A stretch of DNA of 64,000 bases from Ignavibacteria bacterium (lineage in GTDB: Bacteria; Bacteroidota; Ignavibacteria; Tepidaquicellales; Tepidaquicellaceae), in contig JAIBBK010000015.1 of NCBI GenBank assembly GCA_019694675.1, positions 1-64,000 of the forward strand, read 5' to 3'. Position 1 is the first letter of the stretch, and every line of letters begins with the position of its first letter. The translations under genes were made by a program, and so were the position numbers. A model generated the notes under the pieces. It was not told the origin of the DNA, searched no databases, and worked only from the letters and a program-made list of their open reading frames with translations. Below are positions 1 to 8,912 of this stretch, piece by piece.

Positions 1-1973
1 GTACGGAGATAACATACCAGGAATTTGAAAGGATCGTTCAGCAGCAGGCAGATCAGATGAGACAGCAGTCCGGTAAGGATGTGGATGATGCAACCCTTTC
101 GAGCATCAGGGATCAGGTCTGGAACAGTCTGGTGTCACAGGCGATCACAAAGCAGGCTATTGACAAGTACGGAATCACAGTTTCAGACAAGGAGATCCTC
201 GACTGGATATACAACCGGCCCGAGACATTGCCGGATCCGATAAAGCGAAATTTCGTGGACTCCACAGGTGTATTCAATGCGGCCTTTTATCAGCAGGCGC
301 TTGGTATGAAGAACAAAGAAGCCACGCAATTCTGGTCACAGGTTGAGAATTATCTCAGGGAAACACTGATGTCAGAGAAACTGCAAATGATCCTTGGACA
401 GGGTGTGGTTGTTTCCGAAGAAGATGTGCTTCAGAAATACAAGGATGATAATCTGATGGCAAATATGGCATATGCGTTTCTTGACCTTAACACCGTTACC
501 GATTCTTCCCAGTTTGCTGTTACGGATGCCGAGATGAAGGAATATTACGATAAGAACAAAGATGATTTCAAGCAGGAGGAAGCGGTGAAGCTCAAGTATG
601 TTCAGTTCATTGACCAGCCTTCTGCGGAAGATTCCGCTGCACTTCTTAAGACGATGGAGAGGTTCAGAAAAGACCTGCAGACAGCTAACGTAGAGGACTC
701 TTCTCTGATAAAGCTCGTCATGGAAAATTCGAGCGTGTCATGGAATCCCGACTTTCAGAAGTCAAACAACTTTGAGGCTCCGGTTTCAAAATTCCTGTTC
801 AGGGCTTCTCCGGGTGAAATTTCTGAAGTGATCAAGGGAGAGGACGGTTATCAGGTCATAAAGCTCCTTGATGTGAAGCAGACAGAAGACCCTTATGTCA
901 ATGCATCGCATATTCTGATTGATGTTCAGAACAGTGATACTGCCGGCGCCAAGGCGAAGGCACAGTCACTGTATGAAAGAGTTAAGAACGGTGAAAACAT
1001 CAATGATCTTGCTGTCGAGTTCTCAACTGACCCGACAGCCAAGCAGAACCGCGGCGACCTCGGCTGGTTTATGAAAGGCGCGATGGTGAAGGAGTTTGAG
1101 GATGCAGTGTTCAATGCAAATGTCGGTGATTTGGTGGGGCCCGTGCAGACAAAGTATGGATTTCACATAGTGAAGGTGACAGGCAAGGAAGCAAAGGAGT
1201 TTAAGGTTGCACAGCTAAGCAAGTTTGTGACCCCAAGCGCAAGAAGCAAGCAGCTGACAAAGAAGAAAGCGGAAGATTTTTACGATATGGTTTCAAAGGG
1301 TGAGAACTTTGACAGTACGGCAAAGAAGCTGAATCTTCAGGTGGTGCCGACGCAGGATGTTACCAGAAACATGCAGATCCCTATGATGAATAAGAAGAAT
1401 TCAACTCTTACCAACTTTCTCTTTGAAAGCAAAGTAAACGCTGTAACAGAGCCAACGAAAACGAATGCGGGCGTTTATATTTATCAGGTTGTTGAAAAGA
1501 AGGCGGAAGGATTTCAGAACTTTGATTCCATCAAAGTAAGCTTGATCAAACCTAAGCTTATAAACGAAAAGAAGTTTGCAGTGCTTACGAACATTGCAAA
1601 TGACCTGGAGACAAAGATACAGAACGGAGACATAATGTCACTGAAGACAGTTGCTCCTCAGTATGTATATGAGCAGGTTGACAGCTTCACCGTGTCAAAG
1701 CCGGATCCGAAGATCGGGCAGGATTTTTCAGTCACAACCGCACTCTTCAAAATGAAAGACGGTGAAATTTCCAAACCGGTAAAGGGATTGCGCGGAGTTT
1801 ACATTCTGAAGCTGAACAGCGTGACCCCCTTCAATGAGCAGGACTACATAGCCAAAGCGGCCGAGATCAGAAAAGAACTCTTGTCAACCAAAAGACAGCA
1901 GATCGTTTCAGAGTGGCTTCAGAAGATGCAGGATGAAGCTGACATTGTTGATAATCGGGACAAGTATCTTTGA
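1..1973 (+). CDS. Peptidylprolyl isomerase, PpiD/SurA type (5' end cut by window)
   Basis: Periplasmic or membrane-anchored folding chaperone with a parvulin-type prolyl isomerase domain. The reading frame is open back to base 3, so the true start and any N-terminal membrane anchor lie upstream of the window; an in-frame ATG at 57 is internal. The visible part begins in a SurA-N-like helical region. The parvulin domain lies at about bases 890-1175, with the family signatures ASHILI near its start, GGDLGW-like NRGDLGWF in the middle and YGFHIVKV at its end. A second, weaker parvulin-like stretch (about 1705-1850, ending GVYILKL) follows. This arrangement is usual for PpiD-like proteins of Bacteroidota and relatives, which handle outer-membrane protein folding. 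The gene ends in TGA and is followed by a clear terminator. Family assignment is firm; PpiD versus SurA cannot be settled without the N-terminus. Confidence 0.9.
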   Translation, partial: TEITYQEFERIVQQQADQMRQQSGKDVDDATLSSIRDQVWNSLVSQAITKQAIDKYGITVSDKEILDWIYNRPETLPDPIKRNFVDSTGVFNAAFYQQALGMKNKEATQFWSQVENYLRETLMSEKLQMILGQGVVVSEEDVLQKYKDDNLMANMAYAFLDLNTVTDSSQFAVTDAEMKEYYDKNKDDFKQEEAVKLKYVQFIDQPSAEDSAALLKTMERFRKDLQTANVEDSSLIKLVMENSSVSWNPDFQKSNNFEAPVSKFLFRASPGEISEVIKGEDGYQVIKLLDVKQTEDPYVNASHILIDVQNSDTAGAKAKAQSLYERVKNGENINDLAVEFSTDPTAKQNRGDLGWFMKGAMVKEFEDAVFNANVGDLVGPVQTKYGFHIVKVTGKEAKEFKVAQLSKFVTPSARSKQLTKKKAEDFYDMVSKGENFDSTAKKLNLQVVPTQDVTRNMQIPMMNKKNSTLTNFLFESKVNAVTEPTKTNAGVYIYQVVEKKAEGFQNFDSIKVSLIKPKLINEKKFAVLTNIANDLETKIQNGDIMSLKTVAPQYVYEQVDSFTVSKPDPKIGQDFSVTTALFKMKDGEISKPVKGLRGVYILKLNSVTPFNEQDYIAKAAEIRKELLSTKRQQIVSEWLQKMQDEADIVDNRDKYL

Positions 1974-2001
1974 TATCAGTATAAGCAGAGCATGACAGAC
2001 G

Positions 2002-2037
2002 AATGTCCATTCAGTAATGAGTGGACATTTGTTTTTT
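2002..2037 (+). terminator. Rho-independent terminator after the PPIase gene
   Basis: The arms AATGTCCA (2002-2009) and TGGACATT (2022-2029) form a perfect 8-bp stem, followed by GTTTTTT. It sits 29 bases after the PPIase stop and separates it from the barrel gene that follows. Confidence 0.85.
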
Positions 2038-2131
2038 GGGGAACGGATTAGCGGAATCCGGCGGTTCTGAAATTTTGCATACCAAGTTACGGCCTAAAAG
2101 AGTAAATAACTTGCAATCAATCTGACACCAA

Positions 2132-2866
2132 ATGCTGAGAGCTGCTTCATTCTCGATTTTTCTGGCCTCCGTAATTGCCGGAAATGCCGCCTCGCAGTCA
2201 GTTTCAGGGCAAAGCTTTGGTTCAGGGTTCACGCTTACGCCGTATGTGAGCTATGTGTCTTCCGCTACCATTCAGATTGACCCTTACGCTTCAAGTACTT
2301 TTGACCGCTCCCAGACTGTGGAGCTTTCGGGAGGATATGGTTACGGAATATCTTTATCAAAGAGGGTCTTCGACAAGAGCATAGCTTTCGGCCTTTCGGT
2401 TGAATACACGCATATACTTGATGAAGAGCTTTCGGAGATCTACGATAACGGGACTGCGAGAATAAGAGCCAGGATAAAGGAAGAGATCACGGTCATACCC
2501 GTGGAGTTGTCAGGCTATTTTGACCTTCCGAATTTCACACCTGACCTGAACATTTACATCGGCGGGGGCGTTGGCGCTTATTTCGGGGACAGGAAAAGGA
2601 CGATCATCAACATAGAAACCAAGACCATTTCCAAGGAGCCGGGATTCGGCTTCGTGGCAATGACCGGCATGGGATACAGGTTCAATGAATATTTCGGCGG
2701 AGTCTTTGAGCTCAGGTTCAGGCAGGGAGAATACAGAGTAAAGAGTGAATTCTCGACCACCGTAATCACTGCCGGAGGAAACACTTTCGATATTGATCAG
2801 TCACTTGATTCAAAGGTCTTCCTTGACGGACTGAAACTTAGTCTTGGATTCTCATTTCGATTCTGA
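2132..2866 (+). CDS. Outer-membrane beta-barrel protein, unknown function
   Basis: A 244-residue secreted protein. The first ~20 residues form a signal peptide ending near AASQS. The rest alternates hydrophobic and polar residues with many Gly and aromatic positions (for example GGVGAYFG, GMGYRFNEYFGGVFELRFRQG) and it ends in Phe (SFRF), the usual C-terminal signature of BamA-inserted barrels. Length suits an 8- to 10-strand barrel like the OmpW/OmpX-type or DUF-class porins. No catalytic motif is visible. It lies 12 bases before a subtilisin-like protease gene and could be co-transcribed with it. Specific function is unknown. Confidence 0.75.
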   Translation: MLRAASFSIFLASVIAGNAASQSVSGQSFGSGFTLTPYVSYVSSATIQIDPYASSTFDRSQTVELSGGYGYGISLSKRVFDKSIAFGLSVEYTHILDEELSEIYDNGTARIRARIKEEITVIPVELSGYFDLPNFTPDLNIYIGGGVGAYFGDRKRTIINIETKTISKEPGFGFVAMTGMGYRFNEYFGGVFELRFRQGEYRVKSEFSTTVITAGGNTFDIDQSLDSKVFLDGLKLSLGFSFRF

Positions 2867-2878
2867 TAAATTCGCACA

Positions 2879-4453
2879 ATGAAATCACTCATCTTAATAA
2901 TTACGGCAGTTACTTTGCTTGCCGGGTTCCCGCTTTCTGACAGCAGGACGGAGAATCTCACAACCGGCTATTCGCAAAGCAGTTTCTTCGTCAAGACTCA
3001 CACTGAACTGAAGATATCTGAAGCGACCGGTAAGATCTCACTACGGACAGGCATCGAAGAGCTTGATAAAGCAATAGCTGAGCATGGCATAAACGAGATC
3101 ACGCAGGTATTCAGGTTGAACAACGGGGACAGGGCATCCTATTACCGGCTTGGTATGAACACCATCTACTTGCTGAAGAGAACAGACGGAGAGATTCCCG
3201 GCATCAGGGAACTTGCAGAAAGACTTTCGGAGAGTGATGAGATCGAGTATTCCGAACTGAACTATCTGGGTTCATCTGCAGGCACAAAGGCAAGCTCAGC
3301 CGGCATTCCTGATGATGAGATGTTTTACAAACAGTGGTATCTCATGAATACAGGTTTCATTGGCTCTTCAGGAGGAAGAAGCGGCAAGGTCGGAGCCGAC
3401 ATAAACATGATAAACGCCTGGAACATAGAATCCGGAAGTGATTCAGTGGTAGTGGCAATACTTGATTCGGGAATTCAGGACGAACATCCTGACCTCCGAT
3501 CAAGGATCTGGATCAACATGGATGAAATTCCTGGTAACGATCTTGATGACGACAACAACGGATACATTGATGACACGAAAGGCTGGGACTTTGCATACAA
3601 TGACCGCAGGCCAAGCGACGGATTCGGGCACGGAACAAACATCGCGACCGTCATCGGCGCAAATACAGACAACAAGATCGGTTTTGCGGGTGTTGACAGA
3701 AAATGCAAACTCATGAACTGCAAGAATCTTAACTCCGATAACAGCGGTGAGTATTCATGGTGGTCGGAGTCAATTAAATACGCGGTGGACAACGGAGCCG
3801 ATATCATAAACATGAGCGAAGGCGGAGACGAACCTTCGAAGGTCCTGAAGACTGCGATCAATTACGCTCTCGAGAATGATGTAATGGTGGTGGCGGCTAT
3901 GATGAACAAAGGCGACAACAGGGATTACTATCCGGCAGTATATGATGGAGTCTTTGCGGTGGGAGCCACTGACACGGATGATCAGAGATGCAAGCGCTTC
4001 TCATGGGGCGGAGGAAGCTGCTGGGGAGGACACATTGCCGTGGTTGCACCCGGCAATAAGATCTACGGACTGGATTATGAAGATGATAATAATTACGATG
4101 TTTACTGGAGCGGCACTTCGCAATCAACTGCAATTGTGAGCGGGCTAGCCGCGCTCCTGCTTGCTCAGGACAATTCGAGATCATACAGAGATATTCAGAA
4201 AATTATCCGCGAAACTGCAAAAGATCAGGTAGGTGACCCGCGAGAGGATGTCAAAGGGTGGGATCAGTTTCACGGTTACGGAAGAGTGGATGCATTCATG
4301 GCTCTGACTTATTCGATGGACTTTCAGGATATTATGAAATACTCTCAACCGGGTACTGAGGAAAAGAAGGAGCTGATTGAAGAAGAACAGCCCGGGAAAA
4401 GCAAAGATGGCTCCACCAAAAGCAAGGTGGCCGAGCCTTCAAAGCCGGAATAG
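2879..4453 (+). CDS. S8 family subtilisin-like serine protease
   Basis: Secreted or cell-surface protease of 524 residues. A signal peptide covers residues 1-20. A ~110-residue region (about 35-130) resembles a propeptide, with the typical SESDEIEYSELNYLG ending. The catalytic domain follows at about 145-475, with all S8 motifs in order: Asp196 in VVAILDSGI, His251 in GFGHGTNIATVIGA, the oxyanion-hole Asn343 and Ser414 in SGTSQSTAIVSGLAALL. An Asp/Asn-rich insertion (DLDDDNNGYIDD, about 221-232) is typical of thermitase-like members and may bind calcium. The last ~35 residues are Glu/Lys/Ser-rich, without a recognisable type IX sorting domain. It follows the barrel gene by 12 bases. Family is certain; substrate is unknown. 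Confidence 0.93.
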   Translation: MKSLILIITAVTLLAGFPLSDSRTENLTTGYSQSSFFVKTHTELKISEATGKISLRTGIEELDKAIAEHGINEITQVFRLNNGDRASYYRLGMNTIYLLKRTDGEIPGIRELAERLSESDEIEYSELNYLGSSAGTKASSAGIPDDEMFYKQWYLMNTGFIGSSGGRSGKVGADINMINAWNIESGSDSVVVAILDSGIQDEHPDLRSRIWINMDEIPGNDLDDDNNGYIDDTKGWDFAYNDRRPSDGFGHGTNIATVIGANTDNKIGFAGVDRKCKLMNCKNLNSDNSGEYSWWSESIKYAVDNGADIINMSEGGDEPSKVLKTAINYALENDVMVVAAMMNKGDNRDYYPAVYDGVFAVGATDTDDQRCKRFSWGGGSCWGGHIAVVAPGNKIYGLDYEDDNNYDVYWSGTSQSTAIVSGLAALLLAQDNSRSYRDIQKIIRETAKDQVGDPREDVKGWDQFHGYGRVDAFMALTYSMDFQDIMKYSQPGTEEKKELIEEEQPGKSKDGSTKSKVAEPSKPE

Positions 4454-4474
4454 TTCGGATCAGAATTAAGAGAT

Positions 4475-5272
4475 ATGGATACAGGCATTCTGCAATACAA
4501 GCTTGTCAGACCGGGATTGCTGAAAGAGGTCATTTGGCTTGATGAAGTAAATTCAACCAATGAATATGCCGCGGCACGTAACCTAGGCTCTGATTCGCTC
4601 GTGATTACGGACAATCAGACCGGCGGTAAAGGAAGGTTTGGCAGGGTCTGGCACTCAACACCCGGTAAGAACATTGCCATGTCGCTGGTTAAGTCGTTTC
4701 GCATAGGCGTGGACGAAGTCCACAATGCCGGATTCTACACATCTCTGAAACTCCTCGAATCACTTCTGAAAACACATGTACATTTAAATGACAAACTTGC
4801 GCTGAAATGGCCCAATGACCTGATGATTAACGGCCGCAAGACGGCCGGCCTTCTGATGGACTGCAGGGATCTGAAAAATCCCGTGAAGAAGATCATACTC
4901 GGGATCGGTCTTAATGTAAATGAATCGGAATTCCATGCAGAGATCCGGCATAAAGCAACATCACTCTTTGCAGAAACCGGAAGTGAATCAGATCTTGAAG
5001 GTCAGATCGTCTCATTCATAAATGAATTCTATTCGGAGACTGACCTTATTAATGATACTAAGGAGCTTATGGGGAGATGGAAAAGCCATTGCTGCCATAT
5101 TGGTATGCCGGTCAGGTTCAGACTTCTTACCGACGGCGAAGAGAAGAACGGCATCGTGAAGGATATCGGAGACGACGGAAGTCTGAAGCTTGAAACAGAA
5201 GACGGCAAACTGCTGTCATATTATTCCGGTGAGATCAGTCTGCTGCTTTCCGGAATGAACTCAAACGCCTGA
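4475..5272 (+). CDS. birA: Biotin--[acetyl-CoA-carboxylase] ligase
   Basis: Attaches biotin to the biotin carboxyl carrier domain of acyl-CoA carboxylases through a biotinyl-AMP intermediate. The 265-residue protein has the catalytic fold: NSTN near residue 26, the adenylate-binding loop GGKGRFGR at 50-57, KWPNDL at 111-116 and GIGLNVN near 148, followed by the short C-terminal SH3-like domain. The DNA-binding winged-helix domain of E. coli BirA is missing, so this is a monofunctional (class I) ligase and not expected to repress biotin genes. It begins 21 bases after the protease stop and converges with the methyltransferase gene after it. Confidence 0.93.
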   Translation: MDTGILQYKLVRPGLLKEVIWLDEVNSTNEYAAARNLGSDSLVITDNQTGGKGRFGRVWHSTPGKNIAMSLVKSFRIGVDEVHNAGFYTSLKLLESLLKTHVHLNDKLALKWPNDLMINGRKTAGLLMDCRDLKNPVKKIILGIGLNVNESEFHAEIRHKATSLFAETGSESDLEGQIVSFINEFYSETDLINDTKELMGRWKSHCCHIGMPVRFRLLTDGEEKNGIVKDIGDDGSLKLETEDGKLLSYYSGEISLLLSGMNSNA

Positions 5273-5283
5273 ATCCTGCCGGA

Positions 5284-6012
5284 TCAAGAAGGCTTCTGAT
5301 AAACCACATAAGTGCTGTTTCCGATCAATGAACGGCTGACCAGCCGAAATCCCTTCTCCATGAAAACCCTGTCAATTACACTGCTTGTGAAGTAAGAGAA
5401 ACTGAACCTGGGATTCTCGGAGAATTTTTTCATATGCTCCCACGCCTGATCAAATCCGAGATCGATGTAATTGAAGATGAGATAACCGCCTGGCTTAAGA
5501 GTCCTGTATGATTCATTGCAATATGTATAGAACCGGGAAAGATTCAGTTCAATGAACACTCCGTTGCTGAATATCAGGTCTGCGCAGGAATCGGGAATTC
5601 CCGGGAAACTCAATCCGTCATTCTGTATGGACTCCACACGATCTTCATTCTCAAAATACTGTGTAAGAAAAGTTGCGATCCATTGCGAATGATCAACAAG
5701 ATATAGCCGGCTTTCATTTCTGGTCCTGAGTTTATCGAGGATCTCCCTTGAAAATCTGCCGGTACCCGGCCCGACTTCAATGACGATATTTGTTGAATCG
5801 GTGAAATATGGAAAGACTATCTTCTCAAGGAGTTCGGATGGATTGCCCACTTTGCTGTTGATGAAGTCATTCACGTCCATTCCTTCTGCGTTTGCCTCTT
5901 CAAGCCACCTCGGAAAATTCTCCGCCCTGTTCTTACTTATGCCTTCAAGGTTTGGCTGTCTCTTTACTATCTGGTAGCCGAATCTCGAAAGGAGTTTCTT
6001 AATCACGCTCAT
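5284..6012 (-). CDS. Class I SAM-dependent methyltransferase
   Basis: A 242-residue protein with a Rossmann-type methyltransferase core. Motif I is EVGPGTGRF (79-87), an acidic residue and VDHSQW follow at motif II, SCADLIFSNGVF is the motif IV region and LKPGGYLIFNY is the post-IV strand, as in methyltransferase types 11/25. The N-terminal ~70 residues are charged and helical and not shared with the core fold. It is the last gene of a long minus-strand run that starts with umuD, but a 79-base gap separates it from the preceding gene. Substrate cannot be read from the sequence. Confidence 0.82.
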   Translation of the reverse strand: MSVIKKLLSRFGYQIVKRQPNLEGISKNRAENFPRWLEEANAEGMDVNDFINSKVGNPSELLEKIVFPYFTDSTNIVIEVGPGTGRFSREILDKLRTRNESRLYLVDHSQWIATFLTQYFENEDRVESIQNDGLSFPGIPDSCADLIFSNGVFIELNLSRFYTYCNESYRTLKPGGYLIFNYIDLGFDQAWEHMKKFSENPRFSFSYFTSSVIDRVFMEKGFRLVSRSLIGNSTYVVYQKPS

Positions 6013-6091
6013 ATGTTTTATTATTTAGTCATATCCGTAAAAAGAACGCCCGGTTCAGGACCACAATACCGCATGTGATCATTCCGTAATT

Positions 6092-6538
6092 TCAGATTAC
6101 ATAAGGTATTATCCTCTTTGTCGATTTCCTGTACTCGCTGTATTCGCTGAACCTTGCCGAAAGTATCTTCTCCTCCGCCACAGACTTGATCAAAAGCACT
6201 GCAAATAACAGTATCCAAAGCGCAAACCTGAAGTCCTTCGGCTCTCCGAGCACCAGACACAGCGTCCAGGCGAGAAGCGATGTGTACATAGGATGCCTGA
6301 CCACTGCAAACGGGCCGGTCGTTACAAGTTCTGCACCCTCTGCCGGAACAGGAAAAATGCTGAACCTGAATTTCATCTCAGTCATAGCCCAAAGAGCAAA
6401 GATCAAAGCGCCAAATGAAACGGCAATAAGAACTAACGATGACGGAAACAAGGGGCCGGAAAAAATTATCGCCGCAGAAAAAGAAAGCTGCAGGATCACA
6501 AGCAATGCATGAACCGCCTTGTTTCCGGTGATCTTCAT
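6092..6538 (-). CDS. Isoprenylcysteine carboxyl methyltransferase / PEMT-like membrane protein
   Basis: A small integral membrane protein of 148 residues with about four hydrophobic segments. The family signature is in the second half: TGPFAVVRHPMYTS followed later by an Glu-Glu pair and SEYSEYRKSTKRIIPYVI. This matches the ICMT/phospholipid methyltransferase-like family, in which the RHPMY and terminal EEYxxYxxxxxRxIP segments bind SAM and the substrate. Bacterial members are found in many settings and their substrates are mostly unknown. One base separates it from the Rieske oxygenase gene, so the two are almost certainly co-transcribed. Confidence 0.82.
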   Translation of the reverse strand: MKITGNKAVHALLVILQLSFSAAIIFSGPLFPSSLVLIAVSFGALIFALWAMTEMKFRFSIFPVPAEGAELVTTGPFAVVRHPMYTSLLAWTLCLVLGEPKDFRFALWILLFAVLLIKSVAEEKILSARFSEYSEYRKSTKRIIPYVI

Positions 6539-6539
6539 T

Positions 6540-7625
6540 TCAGCCGTTCATGAAATCGCAGATCAGCCTGTGAAAGTGATGCGTGCCGGTTTCCCTTTTG
6601 GGCGAATACCTCCCGCTTACGTAGGAACCTGATGCAATTCCTTTCTGTACATTTTCAACTATCGCCTCATCTTCACGCTCAACTTTGTCAAGCTCAGCTC
6701 CTGCGCCCTCTTCAAGCAGGCTTCTGTCAAGGACGTAGCTGATGAATGAAACTCTTGTAAGGTCTTTCCTTACCGGACTGACAACATTTACAGAAATGCC
6801 CCACGGATAGAAATTGAACATGAGGTTCGGGAATATATAATAGTAGAATGCGGAAATGTTTCCCTTGCTGCCTGACTCGGGCGGAATATCTCTGAATGTG
6901 CCTGCACTGTTTTTGCCGTAACCCGTCTGAAGCACGGAGAACGGGAACAGTTCCGTTGTATAACTCCCGTAGTCCAGCTCTTCATTCAATGAGTTGTGCA
7001 CAAATGGAATATGAAAACCCTCAAGATAATTCTCGCAGTAAAGAGCCCAGTGAGCGTTCACAAGGTAATCCCTTGAGCGTGAACTGTCCGCCTTCAGACT
7101 CCCGGTGTCGAACCACGACATTCTCTGAAACATATCATCCATGAAGCTTTGCAGTGGGGCGACGGGCCGAAGAGATGCAAACATGAACGGCCCCCACGAG
7201 TCAAACGGGACCCTGGGAAGGTCGTCTTTCAGAGACGGAAAATTCTTCACTCCTTCAAACTCCGGCATCGAAACAAATTTCCCGTCAAGAGTGAACTTCC
7301 TTCCGTGGTACCTGCATCTGAGTCCGTGCAATATGCAGTTGCCTTCAACCAAAAGATTTCCTCTGTGCGTGCAGACATTCGAAAGGCAGTTTACACGGTC
7401 ATTGTCATCGCGTGTGAATATCAACGGCTCGTCAAGAAAGTCCTTCAGCAATATGCACGGCGCAACCTGTCCTGATACTCTTACCTGAGAGGAGTCGCAG
7501 GCTAACTGCCAGCTTCGTGAGAAGATCTTCTGCTTTGACGCTTCGAAATATTCTTCATCAGTGTAAAAGAATGAGGGCAGTGTTTCGGCTGATGTTATGT
7601 CGCTGTCAACGAATAGCTTTTTCAA
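6540..7625 (-). CDS. Rieske [2Fe-2S] non-heme iron oxygenase, alpha-subunit type
   Basis: Aromatic-ring-hydroxylating dioxygenase/choline-monooxygenase-like family. The Rieske cluster motif Cys-x-His-x16-Cys-x2-His is present (CTHRG, then CRYHG). The C-terminal catalytic domain has the iron-binding segment ENYLEGFHIPFVH. I place the start at the TTG at 7625: its TTG overlaps the TGA of pepT as TTGA, and it is preceded by GGGAAGAAAGAAG. The frame is open to another TTG at 7649 inside pepT, but that one has no ribosome binding site. The predicted protein is then 361 residues, near normal for the family. No reductase or ferredoxin partner is nearby. Followed after one base by a PEMT-like methyltransferase. 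Substrate unknown; quaternary amine demethylation is one possibility by analogy. Confidence 0.88.
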   Translation of the reverse strand: MKKLFVDSDITSAETLPSFFYTDEEYFEASKQKIFSRSWQLACDSSQVRVSGQVAPCILLKDFLDEPLIFTRDDNDRVNCLSNVCTHRGNLLVEGNCILHGLRCRYHGRKFTLDGKFVSMPEFEGVKNFPSLKDDLPRVPFDSWGPFMFASLRPVAPLQSFMDDMFQRMSWFDTGSLKADSSRSRDYLVNAHWALYCENYLEGFHIPFVHNSLNEELDYGSYTTELFPFSVLQTGYGKNSAGTFRDIPPESGSKGNISAFYYYIFPNLMFNFYPWGISVNVVSPVRKDLTRVSFISYVLDRSLLEEGAGAELDKVEREDEAIVENVQKGIASGSYVSGRYSPKRETGTHHFHRLICDFMNG

Positions 7626-8875
7626 CTTCTTTCTTCCCAGATAATACAAAGGTTAATGATCGTCTCAACTGCTTTCTGCATATCCTGCACAGACACCCAT
7701 TCCAGCACTGAGTGAAAAGCGTGCTCTCCTGCAAAGATATTCGGACAAGGCAATCCCATAAATGAGAGCCGCGATCCGTCTGTTCCTCCTCTGATTGATT
7801 CAAGCTTTGGTTCAAGCCCGGCGCGCCTCACGGCTTCAACGGCGTATTCAACAATCCTTGGTTCATTATCAAGAACTTCCTTCAGGTTCCTGTATGATTG
7901 CTCAACGCTGATCTCAAATCCGGACTGTCTGTAAGCCGCCACAACTTCCCCGGCGATCTTCCTTATGCGATCTTCCATTAAGCCGAGGTTAGATGTCACA
8001 AAGTCCCGGATTATGAACCTGATCTTCACCGAGTCAACTGTCCCGTCTATCCTTACCGGATTAACAAAGCCCTCTTTTCCGGATGTGGTTTCGGGCGACA
8101 TCTTATCTTTGGGAAGCCTGTCAATGATCTCAGCTGCGATCTTTATGGCATTCTCCATCTTTCCTTTGGCAAACCCGGGGTGAATGTTGAATCCTGTAAC
8201 TGTCAGTGTCAGAGAGTCAGCTGAAAAAGTTTCGTCCTGCACACTTCCGAGATCCGCGCCGTCAATTGTGTAGCCGACATCCGCTCCGAGCTTCTTCATA
8301 TCAACTTTGTCAACCCCTCTACCGACTTCTTCATCGGGAGTGAACAGGATCCTTATCTTGCCGTGCTTCACCTCCGGATTGTTGACTAAGTAATGCACAG
8401 TATCCATGATCTCCGCCACACCTGCCTTGTTGTCAGCTCCAAGCAGTGTTGTCCCGTCAGTGGTGATGATGTCGTTTCCGATCTGCTCCGCAAGCTCGGG
8501 ATGCTCCGATGCCCTTATGCTCTGTGAAGGGTTGTTCGGCAGGGCAATATCGCCTCCGCGGTAATTCCTGTGAATTACAGGATTCACATTCTTTCCCGGA
8601 GCATCCGGTGAAGTGTCCATGTGCGAGCAAAGACATATTACTGGGACTTTCTTTTCCGTGTTGGATTCAAGAGTTGCATAGACATATCCGAATTCATCAA
8701 GTTCTGCATCAGCAATTCCGATTTCATGCAGCTCCTTTACAAGCAACCTCCCCAGGTCCTTCTGCTTTTCAGTTGAAGGGTGAGTGGTTGAATTATGGTC
8801 GGACTGCGTGTCGATCCTGACATACCTGAGAAATCTTTCAACGCATGTAAAACTGTAATCCTTTATTCTGCTCAT
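7622..8875 (-). CDS. pepT: Peptidase T (tripeptide aminopeptidase, M20B)
   Basis: Cytosolic dizinc aminopeptidase that removes the N-terminal residue of tripeptides. The 417-residue protein matches the full family length. Metal-site motifs are in order: LCSHMDTSPDAPG (first His and bridging region), DGTTLLGADNKAGVAEIMD (bridging Asp) and FTPDEEVGRG (catalytic Glu pair), then GGTDGSRLSFMGLPCPN and a final AFHSVLEWV with the last His. It lies 37 bases after the DUF72 gene and its stop codon overlaps the start of the Rieske oxygenase gene. No sign of damage. Confidence 0.94.
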   Translation of the reverse strand: MSRIKDYSFTCVERFLRYVRIDTQSDHNSTTHPSTEKQKDLGRLLVKELHEIGIADAELDEFGYVYATLESNTEKKVPVICLCSHMDTSPDAPGKNVNPVIHRNYRGGDIALPNNPSQSIRASEHPELAEQIGNDIITTDGTTLLGADNKAGVAEIMDTVHYLVNNPEVKHGKIRILFTPDEEVGRGVDKVDMKKLGADVGYTIDGADLGSVQDETFSADSLTLTVTGFNIHPGFAKGKMENAIKIAAEIIDRLPKDKMSPETTSGKEGFVNPVRIDGTVDSVKIRFIIRDFVTSNLGLMEDRIRKIAGEVVAAYRQSGFEISVEQSYRNLKEVLDNEPRIVEYAVEAVRRAGLEPKLESIRGGTDGSRLSFMGLPCPNIFAGEHAFHSVLEWVSVQDMQKAVETIINLCIIWEERS

Positions 8876-8912
8876 TTAGAATTTTCAAAATTTAATTTGA
8901 TGTTGTCCGTGC

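Noticed and set aside
7141..7488. Open frames on the plus strand opposite the Rieske oxygenase
   Set aside because: They are antisense shadows with no family resemblance and no start signals.
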